Part shown: one piece after another, positions 26,086-33,730 of the stretch
How positions within the stretch are numbered: the first letter of the stretch is position 1
Layout: each line of letters starts with the position of its first letter
NCBI GenBank assembly: GCA_018831265.1
Contig: JAHJCO010000019.1
Coordinates: 1-64,000, forward strand
Direction of reading: 5' to 3'
Length of the DNA stretch: 64,000 bases
Source: Actinomycetota bacterium
GTDB taxonomy: Bacteria > Actinomycetota > Geothermincolia > Fen-727 > Anoxymicrobiaceae
The notes under the pieces: generated by a model
Told to the model about the DNA's origin: nothing
The model's database searches: none
The model's input: the letters and a program-made list of their open reading frames with translations, nothing else
Program-made: the position numbers and the translations under genes

Positions 26086-27012
26086 TCAGGACTTCTTCCT
26101 TCGCGGGGCGGGCAGCGGGCAGGTGGCCAGGCCGATGCGCTCGGTGCCGAAGCGCCAGCCGCTGCGTGCGTTGTAGTACATCCACATCTCGTCGCCGACG
26201 CGGTGCACGTCGAGCTGGTATACGAGCGCCTTCTTCCAGACGTCCCCACCGGGTGCGACGATGGGCTCGGAGTACAGTCGCTTCCACTCCAGGCCGTTCT
26301 TCGAGGTCAGCAGGAGGATGGCCGAGCGAGAGCGGCCGTCCGCGTCCCGGTAGATCCCGTTGTTGAAACCCAGCCACCGCCCCCCCGCGGGGTCCTCGAT
26401 GACTTTGATCGCCCCCGCCCCCCGATTCAGGTACGGGTCCGAGCTCTCCGGGGCTATCATCGGCCTGCCTTCCTTGTTGAATGGTCCGCGCGGGCCTTCG
26501 GAGGTTGCCACCGCCACGTAGCGCGGCTCGCAGAATCCAAGGTCGCGCAGGAACACGATCCCGGCGCTGTAGTAGAGGATGTAGCCGTCCCCCATCTTGA
26601 CCAGGCACGGGTTTCCCACGTTCTGGCTGAGCCGGCCCTCGAACGGCAGGTCGGGGACGAGCACCACCTCGGGCTCGGTCCACGACCACAGGTCGTCCGA
26701 CTCCCGCAGTTCGATGTGTGAGCGGAACTGCGGGATCGTGAACCGCTCGTAGTACAGGTAGAAGCGGCCGTCTTCCTTGTAGACGAAGGCTCGCATACCC
26801 GGTCCCACCTTCGGGTGCCTGCCCCAGTGGAGCCCGTCCACGGCCGTGAAGTGCTGGATACCGGTGAGGGTGTTGGCGAACATGTGCCAGGCGCCGTCCG
26901 GGCTGTCCGCGGGCAGCACCACCGAGGGGTCACCCAGCAGGAACTCGGGCCACGGAGGCTCGATGAGCGGGTTGTCCGGGTGGTCGGTCCAGTCCTTCAG
27001 GTAGTCAGCCAT
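26086..27012 (-). CDS. Five-bladed beta-propeller glycosidase-like protein (GH43/GH130 type)
   Basis: 308 residues, no signal peptide. Repeated blade signatures include HPDNPLIEPPWPEFLLGDPSVV (acidic residue after the first blade), DGRFYLYYERF, GDGYILYYSAG, RWLGFNNGIYRD and DEMWMYYNARSGW. These match the fold of GH43, GH130 and related families. Cytoplasmic location and closeness to the GT and GH94 genes suggest a role in trimming or phosphorolysis of the same glycan. Exact family not resolvable by eye. Confidence 0.7.
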   Translation of the reverse strand: MADYLKDWTDHPDNPLIEPPWPEFLLGDPSVVLPADSPDGAWHMFANTLTGIQHFTAVDGLHWGRHPKVGPGMRAFVYKEDGRFYLYYERFTIPQFRSHIELRESDDLWSWTEPEVVLVPDLPFEGRLSQNVGNPCLVKMGDGYILYYSAGIVFLRDLGFCEPRYVAVATSEGPRGPFNKEGRPMIAPESSDPYLNRGAGAIKVIEDPAGGRWLGFNNGIYRDADGRSRSAILLLTSKNGLEWKRLYSEPIVAPGGDVWKKALVYQLDVHRVGDEMWMYYNARSGWRFGTERIGLATCPLPAPRRKKS

Positions 27013-27063
27013 GCGCCATCCCCTCTCCCGCCGGTGAGCCTGCCGGTAATGGTGCCTACCAGA

Positions 27064-29082
27064 TTATAGCGCCGGAACGTAGCCCACTACGTCGTGTCCT
27101 CCCGTCCAGCCACCGTAGTCGAAGTACATAGGGCGTTCCACGATAAGGCCGTGGTCCGACTGGACCCTCGCGCTGATCGCGAGCCCGGCTCCCGCGTCGT
27201 GGTTCACGTCAACCGTGACCCTGCTGCGCGCCGGTACCTGGTGGGACCTGGCGATGGGCCCGCCGGACTCGGGGTAGTAGGTAACCTGCGCGGTCGCATC
27301 GTGGTCGCCGGAGTTCTGCAGGCACAGCCACTCCTCGAACCCGGCCCCGGTGTACCCTTCCGCGAAGATCCATTCCGTCGCGGCGCCGTCGGCTCCCATG
27401 ACGTCGTGCCCGCCCTCCCAGGCGCCGTGATAGTCGAAGTACATGGGACGCTCGGCCACGAAGTCGTCCGGGGAGTGCAGCCAGACGGATGCGTCGATGC
27501 CGCTCCCCAGCTCGGTGTTGACCGGGACCGTGAGCCTCTCGCCGGCCGGGATGTCATAGTCACGGACCACCGGGTCGCCCTGCCCGGGCCCCGGATAGTA
27601 CGTGGCCTCGACGCTCACGGGCGCCGCACCCGGGTTCTGCAGGCAGAGGTACTCCTCGAAGCCGTCGCGGGTCGTGCCCTCCGCGAAGTACCAGTCCGGG
27701 CCGGGCGCATTGGCTCCCAGCACGTCGTGCCCCCCGTCCCAGCCGTAACCGGCGTCCCACCTGTAGTCGAAGTACATCGGCCGCTCGGCGACCACCGGCG
27801 TATCGGAGCTCAGGTGCAGTGCCACGTCCCTGTCCGGCCCGACCTGGTCCACCGTCTTGAAGGTCGCCCGCGAGTGCGCACCGACGGTGCCGCCTACCGA
27901 GACCACCCCTTCTCCCTCCACCATGTAATCTAAGGTCAGGGAGGCCTCAGCCGCCTGCGGGTTCAGGACCGTGACGTACTCGTCGAACCCGGGCCGGGTG
28001 GTGCCCTCCGCGAAGTACCAGTCGGTCGCGGGCGAGTCCGCCCCGATGATGTCGTGCCCACCGGTCAAACCGTTGTAATCGAAGTACATCGGCCGCTCCA
28101 CGACGAGGCCCGCGGTGGTGGAGCCTACCAGGGCGCTGACCTCGCGGTCCGGACCCACAGCGTCGTTGACGTTGACGGTGCAGCGGCTCCCCGCCGGGAC
28201 GTCGTAGTAGCGGTTGAGCACCGAGCCGTCGGTGAACATGTAGGTGGACCAGGCACGCGCATCGGTCCCGGTCGGGTTCCCGATACACAGGTACTCGGCG
28301 AAGTCGCTTCGGGTGAACCCCTCGGCGAAGTAGAACCTGGAGTTGTACTCACTGGGGTCGGGCGGAGTGGGAGCATCACCGAAGACCTGGGCCAGCAGCT
28401 CGAAGTAGGGCCCCTCCAGGGCGGCGTACCCGGCATCGTCGGGGTGCCCGTCACCCTGGTCGTACTCGGGCCTGAGGTAACCGCCTCCGGGCTCCGCCAG
28501 GTTCCCGTACAGGTCCATGACCCATACCTGCCCGGGGTGCGCCGCGGCCAGGGCGGCGAGGTAGGCGTTGTACTGCGCGTGATTCCACCTGAGCCACTCG
28601 TCCGTCTCGCCCTGGGTCCTGGGAAGCGCGTTGCCGAAGATCAGCTTCTGGCCCCTGGTGTTGACCACGTAGTCGAGCACCTGGTCGGCGTCGGCCCTGT
28701 TCCTCTGAAGGTTGGCCTGTGCGGTCCCGGCGTCCCAGCCCTCGAAGTCCACGAAGCACAGCTTGTAGAAGAGCGCGGCGCTGTCGCTCGCCGCAAACTC
28801 GTCTGACACCGCCCTGATATCGTCGATGCTATCGGGAAGGCTGGTCGCGTAGCGGTGGATCAGGTCGTATCCATTCCGGACCACCTCGTCGGAGTCTCCC
28901 CAGTAGGTGAACCAGTTGTCCATCACCGACCGGCCGCACATGTACACCTGCGGCTCCCCCGCGGCCGGAGCGGCGGCACCTACGGCGAGCAGGGGCAGCA
29001 CCACCAGCAGTGACGCCGCGAACGCCAGTACATTGTGCAAAAGGGTCTGACCCTTTTGCACGGTCGATTCCTTCGATCTCAC
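27064..29082 (-). CDS. Secreted protein: SGNH-like domain plus four repeat domains
   Basis: 672 residues from a GTG at 29082 with GGGAGGT six bases upstream; an ATG at 29115 would add eleven residues. The signal peptide runs to about residue 42 (VLAFAASLLVVLPLLAVGAAAPAAG). Its front part (VQKGQTLLHN) is encoded by a palindromic repeat. Residues 45-245 look like an SGNH/GDSL-type hydrolase or related fold (GHPDDAGYAAL resembles the C-terminal DxxH block), but the N-terminal GDS motif is not convincing. The rest is four repeats of about 105 residues, each starting FYFAEGFT or WYFAEGTT and ending ERPMYFDY. Probably surface-associated. Confidence 0.78.
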   Translation of the reverse strand: MRSKESTVQKGQTLLHNVLAFAASLLVVLPLLAVGAAAPAAGEPQVYMCGRSVMDNWFTYWGDSDEVVRNGYDLIHRYATSLPDSIDDIRAVSDEFAASDSAALFYKLCFVDFEGWDAGTAQANLQRNRADADQVLDYVVNTRGQKLIFGNALPRTQGETDEWLRWNHAQYNAYLAALAAAHPGQVWVMDLYGNLAEPGGGYLRPEYDQGDGHPDDAGYAALEGPYFELLAQVFGDAPTPPDPSEYNSRFYFAEGFTRSDFAEYLCIGNPTGTDARAWSTYMFTDGSVLNRYYDVPAGSRCTVNVNDAVGPDREVSALVGSTTAGLVVERPMYFDYNGLTGGHDIIGADSPATDWYFAEGTTRPGFDEYVTVLNPQAAEASLTLDYMVEGEGVVSVGGTVGAHSRATFKTVDQVGPDRDVALHLSSDTPVVAERPMYFDYRWDAGYGWDGGHDVLGANAPGPDWYFAEGTTRDGFEEYLCLQNPGAAPVSVEATYYPGPGQGDPVVRDYDIPAGERLTVPVNTELGSGIDASVWLHSPDDFVAERPMYFDYHGAWEGGHDVMGADGAATEWIFAEGYTGAGFEEWLCLQNSGDHDATAQVTYYPESGGPIARSHQVPARSRVTVDVNHDAGAGLAISARVQSDHGLIVERPMYFDYGGWTGGHDVVGYVPAL
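29036..29060. repeat. REP-like palindrome inside the signal-peptide coding region
   Basis: 25 bases, TGCAAAAGGGTC / GACCCTTTTGCA around one T: a near-perfect palindrome of the same family as 14773-14798. It is read through in frame by the gene at 27064-29082. Confidence 0.8.
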
Positions 29083-29369
29083 AGCCTGACCTCCCGTCGT
29101 TCCGATGCGGAGCAACCGTCACCCCCACCACGCATGAGCGCGAAATGTTGTACGCGATACCCTTATGGTATCCGCCAGAAAGGCGCAGCGGCACCCCTTT
29201 TCTCTGTAATCGGACGAAACAACCCGCCATTTGAACGAAAAGACGACCGGAGACGCGGTTCTCTTACAGGTCTTCTCTTCATCCAATGAACGCGCCGGCT
29301 CCATATTTTCTCCACAGGAATCGGCTAGCATCTGATGAAGAGAAGACTGAAGAAGCAAGGAGGTAGACG
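29083..29369. other. Intergenic region between divergent genes
   Basis: 287 bases, no credible gene. Contains GCGATACCCTTATGGTATCCGC-type dyad symmetry around 29155-29172 that could be an operator, and the ribosome site AAGGAGG at 29357. Confidence 0.4.
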
Positions 29370-29747
29370 ATGGAGAACGAGGCCCCGAAGAGCACGAACT
29401 GGACGAAGGTGCTCCTGATAGTGGTCGCGAGCCTGCTCATCCTGGCACTCGCGACGGGCATCGGGTTCGCCGTGGCGGGCACAAGGGGTGACGGCAACTG
29501 CACCTATCGCACGGATACCACAGGACAGGTCGGTACCGCCGTGGGAACCTGCCACGGGCAGGGCGCGGGCGTTGGCAGGGGCACGTGCACGGATTGCGAC
29601 GGGACGGACTGCGACGGGACCTGCACCGGTCAGGGCACCTGCACCGGAACGGGCAACTGCCAAGGGGCGGCCGGAAACGGTCAGGCCGCAGGCTCCTGCC
29701 ACGGGCAGACCGGGAGCACAGCGGCCCCGGGGGCGAGCTGCCACTGA
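29370..29747 (+). CDS. Membrane-anchored Cys/Gly/Thr-rich protein
   Basis: 125 residues with a perfect AAGGAGG. The N-terminus is cytoplasmic, one helix (VLLIVVASLLILALATGIGFAVAG) covers about residues 14-37, and the outer part is low-complexity with regularly spaced cysteines: GTCHGQG, CTDCDGTDCDGTCTG, GTCTGTGNCQG, SCHGQ, SCH. About a dozen Cys and several His suggest metal binding or disulfide cross-linking. It sits upstream of a two-component system in the same direction, separated by a hairpin, so it may be the sensed or regulated surface protein. I recognise no family. Confidence 0.75.
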   Translation: MENEAPKSTNWTKVLLIVVASLLILALATGIGFAVAGTRGDGNCTYRTDTTGQVGTAVGTCHGQGAGVGRGTCTDCDGTDCDGTCTGQGTCTGTGNCQGAAGNGQAAGSCHGQTGSTAAPGASCH

Positions 29748-29810
29748 GCCGTACGGCAACGCGCGCCGCGGGTTGCGCGACCGGTATAAGATACTTGTAG
29801 AATCGGAAGA

Positions 29811-29831
29811 AGGCGGGGTTTCACCCCGCCT
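29811..29831 (+). terminator. Hairpin between the Cys-rich gene and the two-component system
   Basis: AGGCGGGGTT / the complementary AACCCCGCCT form around TC, followed only by TGTTT. May be a weak terminator, attenuator or repeat element. Confidence 0.4.
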
Positions 29832-29867
29832 GTTTCCGCTCTCGGGCGGGCTACGAGGGTGAGGCCG

Positions 29868-30557
29868 ATGGACGGCGTCAAGATACTGGTGGTGGACGAC
29901 GAGAAGAAGCTGGTCAAGCTGGTCGCCGCCTACCTGGAGAGGGACGGCTTCGAGGTGGTCCCCGCATACGACGGTATGAGCGCGCTCGACCTCTTCGAGA
30001 AGGAGTCCCCCGACCTGGTGGTCCTCGACATCATGCTTCCCGGCCTGGACGGCCTCGAGTTCTGCCGGAGGGTGCGTGCTCATTCACGCACGCCGATCAT
30101 CATCCTCTCGGCGCGGGGGGAGGAGGTGGACAGGCTGGTGGGCCTGGAGATGGGGGCCGACGACTACGTGACCAAGCCGTTCAGCCCCCGCGAGCTGGTG
30201 GCCAGGGTCAAGGCCGTGCTGCGCCGCACCCAGCTGGATGAGGGCGAAGCCCTGGTGCGGGGGCCGCTGGTGATCGACCTGGCGCGCCACATGGTGACCG
30301 CAGGGGCTGAGGAGGTCACGCTGACCGCCACGGAGTTCGCCCTGCTGCACGGCATGGCGCAGAGGCCCGGGCAGGTGTTCTCCCGGAGCCAGATGCTCTC
30401 CATGTCCCAGGGCGACTACTACGAGGGGTACGAGCGCACCATAGACACCCACGTCAAGAACATAAGGAAGAAGCTCAAGGGGAGGCTCGATGACTGGGAG
30501 TTCATCGACACCGTCCACGGGGTCGGATACAGGTTCGTCGCCAGGCAGAAAGTATAG
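29868..30557 (+). CDS. OmpR-family response regulator
   Basis: 229 residues from ATG 29868 (GAGGGTGAGG upstream; a GTG three codons earlier is possible). In the receiver domain the acidic pair is D10-D11 (LVVDDE), the phospho-acceptor is D54 (VVLDIMLPG), the conserved Thr/Ser lies in IIILSARG, and Lys lies in DDYVTKPF. The C-terminal winged-helix DNA-binding domain has FALLHGMAQRPGQVFSR and YERTIDTHVKNIRKKL. The partner histidine kinase overlaps its 3' end. Likely controls genes for envelope stress or metal response, judged by the adjacent Cys-rich protein (inference). Confidence 0.92.
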   Translation: MDGVKILVVDDEKKLVKLVAAYLERDGFEVVPAYDGMSALDLFEKESPDLVVLDIMLPGLDGLEFCRRVRAHSRTPIIILSARGEEVDRLVGLEMGADDYVTKPFSPRELVARVKAVLRRTQLDEGEALVRGPLVIDLARHMVTAGAEEVTLTATEFALLHGMAQRPGQVFSRSQMLSMSQGDYYEGYERTIDTHVKNIRKKLKGRLDDWEFIDTVHGVGYRFVARQKV

Positions 30558-31656
30558 CCTCAGGCTTACATTGACCCTGGCCTTCATCGTGGTGGCCCTG
30601 GTAAGCGTGATGGCCGCGGCGCTGACCGCGAATCTGGTCGCGCGCTCGAGGGTGAACCAGTACTTCACCGAGTGCGAGGGCGGCGGTCAGATGAACGGGC
30701 GATGCGCCGGGCCCACCAGCCAGGGCACGCTGAACTCCGTGAACCAGGGTTTTCTGATCGGCTCGGGAGTCGCTATAGCGCTGGGCCTGCTCATGAGCTT
30801 CCTTCTGGCAATGGGACTGTCGAGGCCGCTGTCGGACCTGACCGTGGCGACGGAGGGGATACGGGGGGGTGACTACTCCCGGCGCGTCAAGGCCAGGGGA
30901 GGGGCCGAGATAGAGGAGCTGGCCGGGGCCATCAACGACCTGGCGGAAAGCCTCCAGACCAACGAGATGCTCCGCCGCAACATGGTCGCCGACATCGCCC
31001 ACGAGCTGAGGAACCCCCTGGCCTCGATCAGGGCACAGCTCGAAGCGTTGGAGGACGGTGTCATCCAGCCCGACCGGGAGACGATAACCTCGCTCTCGGA
31101 GGACGTGGATATACTCTCGCGGCTGGTGGACGACCTGCGGCAGCTCGCGCAGGTGGAGTCCGGGCAGCTGGAGCTGGAGGTCCTGCCGGTGGAAATGGGC
31201 GAGGCGATCACCGGAGCGGTGGAGAGGTTCACTCGCGAGTCGCAGGAGGCGGCGGTCTCCATCACCACCCACATCGAGCCGGGATTGCCGCGTGTGAGCG
31301 CGGACCCGGTGCGACTGGCCCAGGTGCTCTCAAACCTGGTGAAGAACGCCCTGACCCACACACCCGCTGGGGGCGCGATCACCGTGTCCGCCCGCCGCGA
31401 GCGCGGGATGGCGCGTGTCGAGGTCACGGACACGGGCGCGGGCATAGCCCCGGAGGAACTCCCCTACATCTTCGAGAGGTTCTACAGGGCCGAGCCGGCC
31501 CGCGAGAGGGCGACCGGCGGCGCCGGGATAGGCCTGACTGTCGCCCGCAGCCTGGTCGAGGCGCTCGGCGGGACCATAACGGCTCTGAGCGAGCCCGGCC
31601 GGGGAACGACCATCACCTTCACCATCCCGCTGGTCGAGGGCGAGGCGACCCCCTGA
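30490..31656 (+). CDS. Sensor histidine kinase
   Basis: 388 residues from ATG 30490, which overlaps the regulator gene by 68 bases; TTG at 30571 would start nearer the first helix. TM1 is at about 26-50, followed by a small outer loop with two Cys (C62, C72), TM2 at about 88-110, then HAMP. HisKA has DIAHELRNPLASI (H171). The ATPase domain has N box NLVKNALTHTPAGG, G1 DTGAGI, F box IFERFYR and G2 GGAGIGLTVA, so it is complete and probably active. The Cys pair in the short sensor loop is notable beside a Cys-rich surface protein and could sense metal or redox state. Confidence 0.9.
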   Translation: MTGSSSTPSTGSDTGSSPGRKYSLRLTLTLAFIVVALVSVMAAALTANLVARSRVNQYFTECEGGGQMNGRCAGPTSQGTLNSVNQGFLIGSGVAIALGLLMSFLLAMGLSRPLSDLTVATEGIRGGDYSRRVKARGGAEIEELAGAINDLAESLQTNEMLRRNMVADIAHELRNPLASIRAQLEALEDGVIQPDRETITSLSEDVDILSRLVDDLRQLAQVESGQLELEVLPVEMGEAITGAVERFTRESQEAAVSITTHIEPGLPRVSADPVRLAQVLSNLVKNALTHTPAGGAITVSARRERGMARVEVTDTGAGIAPEELPYIFERFYRAEPARERATGGAGIGLTVARSLVEALGGTITALSEPGRGTTITFTIPLVEGEATP

Positions 31657-31686
31657 AGGTAGTAGGTGAAAAACGGAAAGAAAGAT

Positions 31687-31715
31687 TTGACCGGTCAGTC
31701 AAGATAGGTTATAAA
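31687..31715 (+). promoter_or_regulatory. Strong promoter with overlapping operator-like dyad
   Basis: TTGACC (31687-31692), 17-base spacer, TATAAA (31710-31715). The palindrome TGACCGGTCA overlaps the -35 box and resembles TetR-type operators. Drives the gene at 31781. Confidence 0.65.
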
Positions 31716-31724
31716 ATAGCCACT

Positions 31725-31749
31725 GTTAGCCGTGCCGGGCACGGTTAAC
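31725..31749 (+). repeat. Palindrome GTTAGCCGTGCC/GGGCACGGTTAAC in the leader
   Basis: 25-base near-perfect dyad right after the predicted transcription start. Its core GTGCCGGGCAC resembles the ends of the 99-bp elements. It would form a 5' stem-loop in the transcript. Confidence 0.5.
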
Positions 31750-31780
31750 CCCTGGGTGAATCAGGAAGGGGGTCGTCGAG

Positions 31781-32188
31781 GTGGGTCTGATGCGGTCACT
31801 GGGAAGGCTCAGCGGCAAGCTGAGCAGCAACAAGGAGCTGATCGCCGGCGTGATGGAGGGCATGGACGCCCGAGCTATCGCGGAGGCCATCAACGAGAAC
31901 GCCGGTTTCATGGGTCAGATCATGGCGAACCTCGACCCCAAGGCGATAGCCGACTCCATGAACGAGAGCATGGCGTTCATGGGTGAGGTCATGAAGTACA
32001 TCGATCCGCAGGCCGTCGCGGACATGATAAACAGGAACGAGAGGCTCCTCCCGCGCTACATCGAGTGCATTAACCCCAACGTCTTCACCCGCAGCGCCGG
32101 GACCGTCTTCACCAAGCTGCGCTACGCGACCTACCGCCCCCCGATGTTCAACAAGGGCGTCGAGATGGAGGTCATCACCGAGGACTGA
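31781..32188 (+). CDS. Protein with three short helical repeats, unknown function
   Basis: 135 residues from a GTG (AGGAAGGGGG lies upstream). Residues 28-95 are three tandem repeats of about 23 residues with pattern (M/L/I)D..A(I/V)A..(I/M)N.N..FMG..M. The C-terminus is NVFTRSAGTVFTKLRYATYRPPMFN. No membrane helix or catalytic motif. It has its own strong promoter with a possible repressor site, so expression is probably inducible. Family not recognised. Confidence 0.7.
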   Translation: MGLMRSLGRLSGKLSSNKELIAGVMEGMDARAIAEAINENAGFMGQIMANLDPKAIADSMNESMAFMGEVMKYIDPQAVADMINRNERLLPRYIECINPNVFTRSAGTVFTKLRYATYRPPMFNKGVEMEVITED

Positions 32189-32205
32189 GCCAGGTCTATT
32201 ACAAG

Positions 32206-32234
32206 TGAAAGAAAACCTCAGACCATTTCTTTCA
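32206..32234. repeat. 29-bp palindromic repeat, TGAAAGAA type, copy 2
   Basis: Differs from 24386-24414 by one base (GAAAACC versus GAATACC). Lies 17 bases after a stop codon. Confidence 0.75.
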
Positions 32235-32416
32235 CGGGAACTCACCTCCGCAGTCCTTCTCCACGCCGGCCCGAATCCTCGGGTGGGCTATGTCCGGGGC
32301 GAAGCTGCCCTGGGTGTTCCTTGCAGTGACAGGCCGGCCTCCGGGTGATAGTTTATGACGCGGAATCCAGTCTGTGAGGCTGCGGTGCCGTCGGGCGTCG
32401 CGGGAAGGGGGACTAG

Positions 32417-33610
32417 ATGAGGAAGACGGCGGCGGTCATAGCGTTGCTCTGCGCGGCACTTCTACTGGCGGCGGTCGCCTCGGGCGGCTGCGGCAGCTCG
32501 GACAAGCCGAATGTGGAGTCGTTGAACCCGACTTCCGGACCGGCCGGGACGCAGGTGGTGGTATCGGGGCAGAAGTTCGGGACCACGCAGGGGAGCGGCG
32601 TCGTCCACGTCGGTGAGAAGGTCGCGAGCGTTGTGGCCTGGACCGACACCGACGTTACCGTCACCGTACCGAGCGGGCTCGCGGCCGCGCCGCAGGGAGT
32701 CACGGTCATCAACGACAAGGGCGAGAGCAACCAGGTGAACTTCACCGTGTCGGCCGGAACGGCACCACAGCCGGACCGAAAGCCCGGCGAGGTCGAGAGC
32801 AACACCCCCGCTCAGGCCATGGCGGCGTTCATGAAGAAGAACGGCACCGACCCCACCGGCTACTCCTACAGCGTGGTGAAGGTGAGCACCGTCGACCCCA
32901 ACTGGAAGATAGACAAGGCCGAGAAGGGCCGGCAGGTCACCTACTTCCTGCTCAAGAAGGTCAACGGCGCATGGACCGTCGTGGACGACGGAAAAGATCT
33001 GACTCCCGATGAGCTCAAAGGCGACGGCGCGCCGAGCGACCTCTGGATAAACGTGCCCGGCCAGTCGGAGAGTAACACCCCGGCCCAGGCCATGGCGGCG
33101 TTCATGAAGAAGAACGGCACCGACCCCACCGGCTACTCCTACAGCGTGGTCAAGCTGAGTACCGTCGACCCCAACTGGAAGATCGACAGGGCGGACAAGG
33201 GCCAGAAGACCACCTACTTCCTGCTCAAGAAGGTGAACGGGGTATGGACCGTGGTGGACGACGGGAGCGCACTGACCCCGGACGAGCTCAAGGGAGACGG
33301 CGCGCCCAGCGATCTGTGGATACAGGTTCCGGCCCCGCCCCCCAAGCCGCCCGAGAACCAGGTCCAGGTCATCCAGAGCTACCTGGCCTCGAAGGGCACG
33401 GACATCAGCGGCGTCGCGGTCAACTTCATCAAGGAGAGCACCACCGACGGCGACTGGGAGCTGTTCCAGGTGGTGTTCCCTCCGGAGCGCCAGATGCCCA
33501 ACCAGTACGCTGTCCTGCATCTCGAGAACAACACCTGGGTGGTGAAGAACTACGGCTCGGCGGCGACCATTGACGGCACACCCGGCATGCCGGCCGATCT
33601 CAAGATATAG
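32417..33610 (+). CDS. Lipoprotein with IPT/TIG domain and tandem repeat domains
   Basis: 397 residues. Signal peptide MRKTAAVIALLCAALLLAAV ends at a probable lipid-attachment Cys25 (ASGGC; the -3 position is unusual). Residues 31-112 form an IPT/TIG Ig-like domain (VESLNPTSGPAGTQVVVSG). Residues 125-217 and 218-308 are two nearly identical 92-residue domains (NTPAQAMAAFMKKNGTDPTG ... GDGAPSDLWI), and 314-397 is a diverged third. The first two are also nearly identical in DNA, so the duplication is recent. Exported and membrane-anchored; ligand unknown. Confidence 0.83.
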   Translation: MRKTAAVIALLCAALLLAAVASGGCGSSDKPNVESLNPTSGPAGTQVVVSGQKFGTTQGSGVVHVGEKVASVVAWTDTDVTVTVPSGLAAAPQGVTVINDKGESNQVNFTVSAGTAPQPDRKPGEVESNTPAQAMAAFMKKNGTDPTGYSYSVVKVSTVDPNWKIDKAEKGRQVTYFLLKKVNGAWTVVDDGKDLTPDELKGDGAPSDLWINVPGQSESNTPAQAMAAFMKKNGTDPTGYSYSVVKLSTVDPNWKIDRADKGQKTTYFLLKKVNGVWTVVDDGSALTPDELKGDGAPSDLWIQVPAPPPKPPENQVQVIQSYLASKGTDISGVAVNFIKESTTDGDWELFQVVFPPERQMPNQYAVLHLENNTWVVKNYGSAATIDGTPGMPADLKI

Positions 33611-33640
33611 CGGATAGAGTCTCAGAACCAACAGGATGCA

Positions 33641-33696
33641 CTTGAGGCGGGGCTCTCAGCCCCGCGGCTGCCCCGGCCTGAGAGGCCGGGCTCAAG
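33641..33696. repeat. REP-like repeat, CTTGAGGCGGGGC type
   Basis: CTTGAGGCGGGGCTCTCAGC, then CCCGCGG, then GGCCTGAGAGGCCGGGCTCAAG; outer CTTGAG/CTCAAG ends. Same family as 11191 and 46274. Confidence 0.8.
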
Positions 33697-33730
33697 CGCC
33701 AGGGCAGGGTTCGAAAGGTGGACGTAGCGT

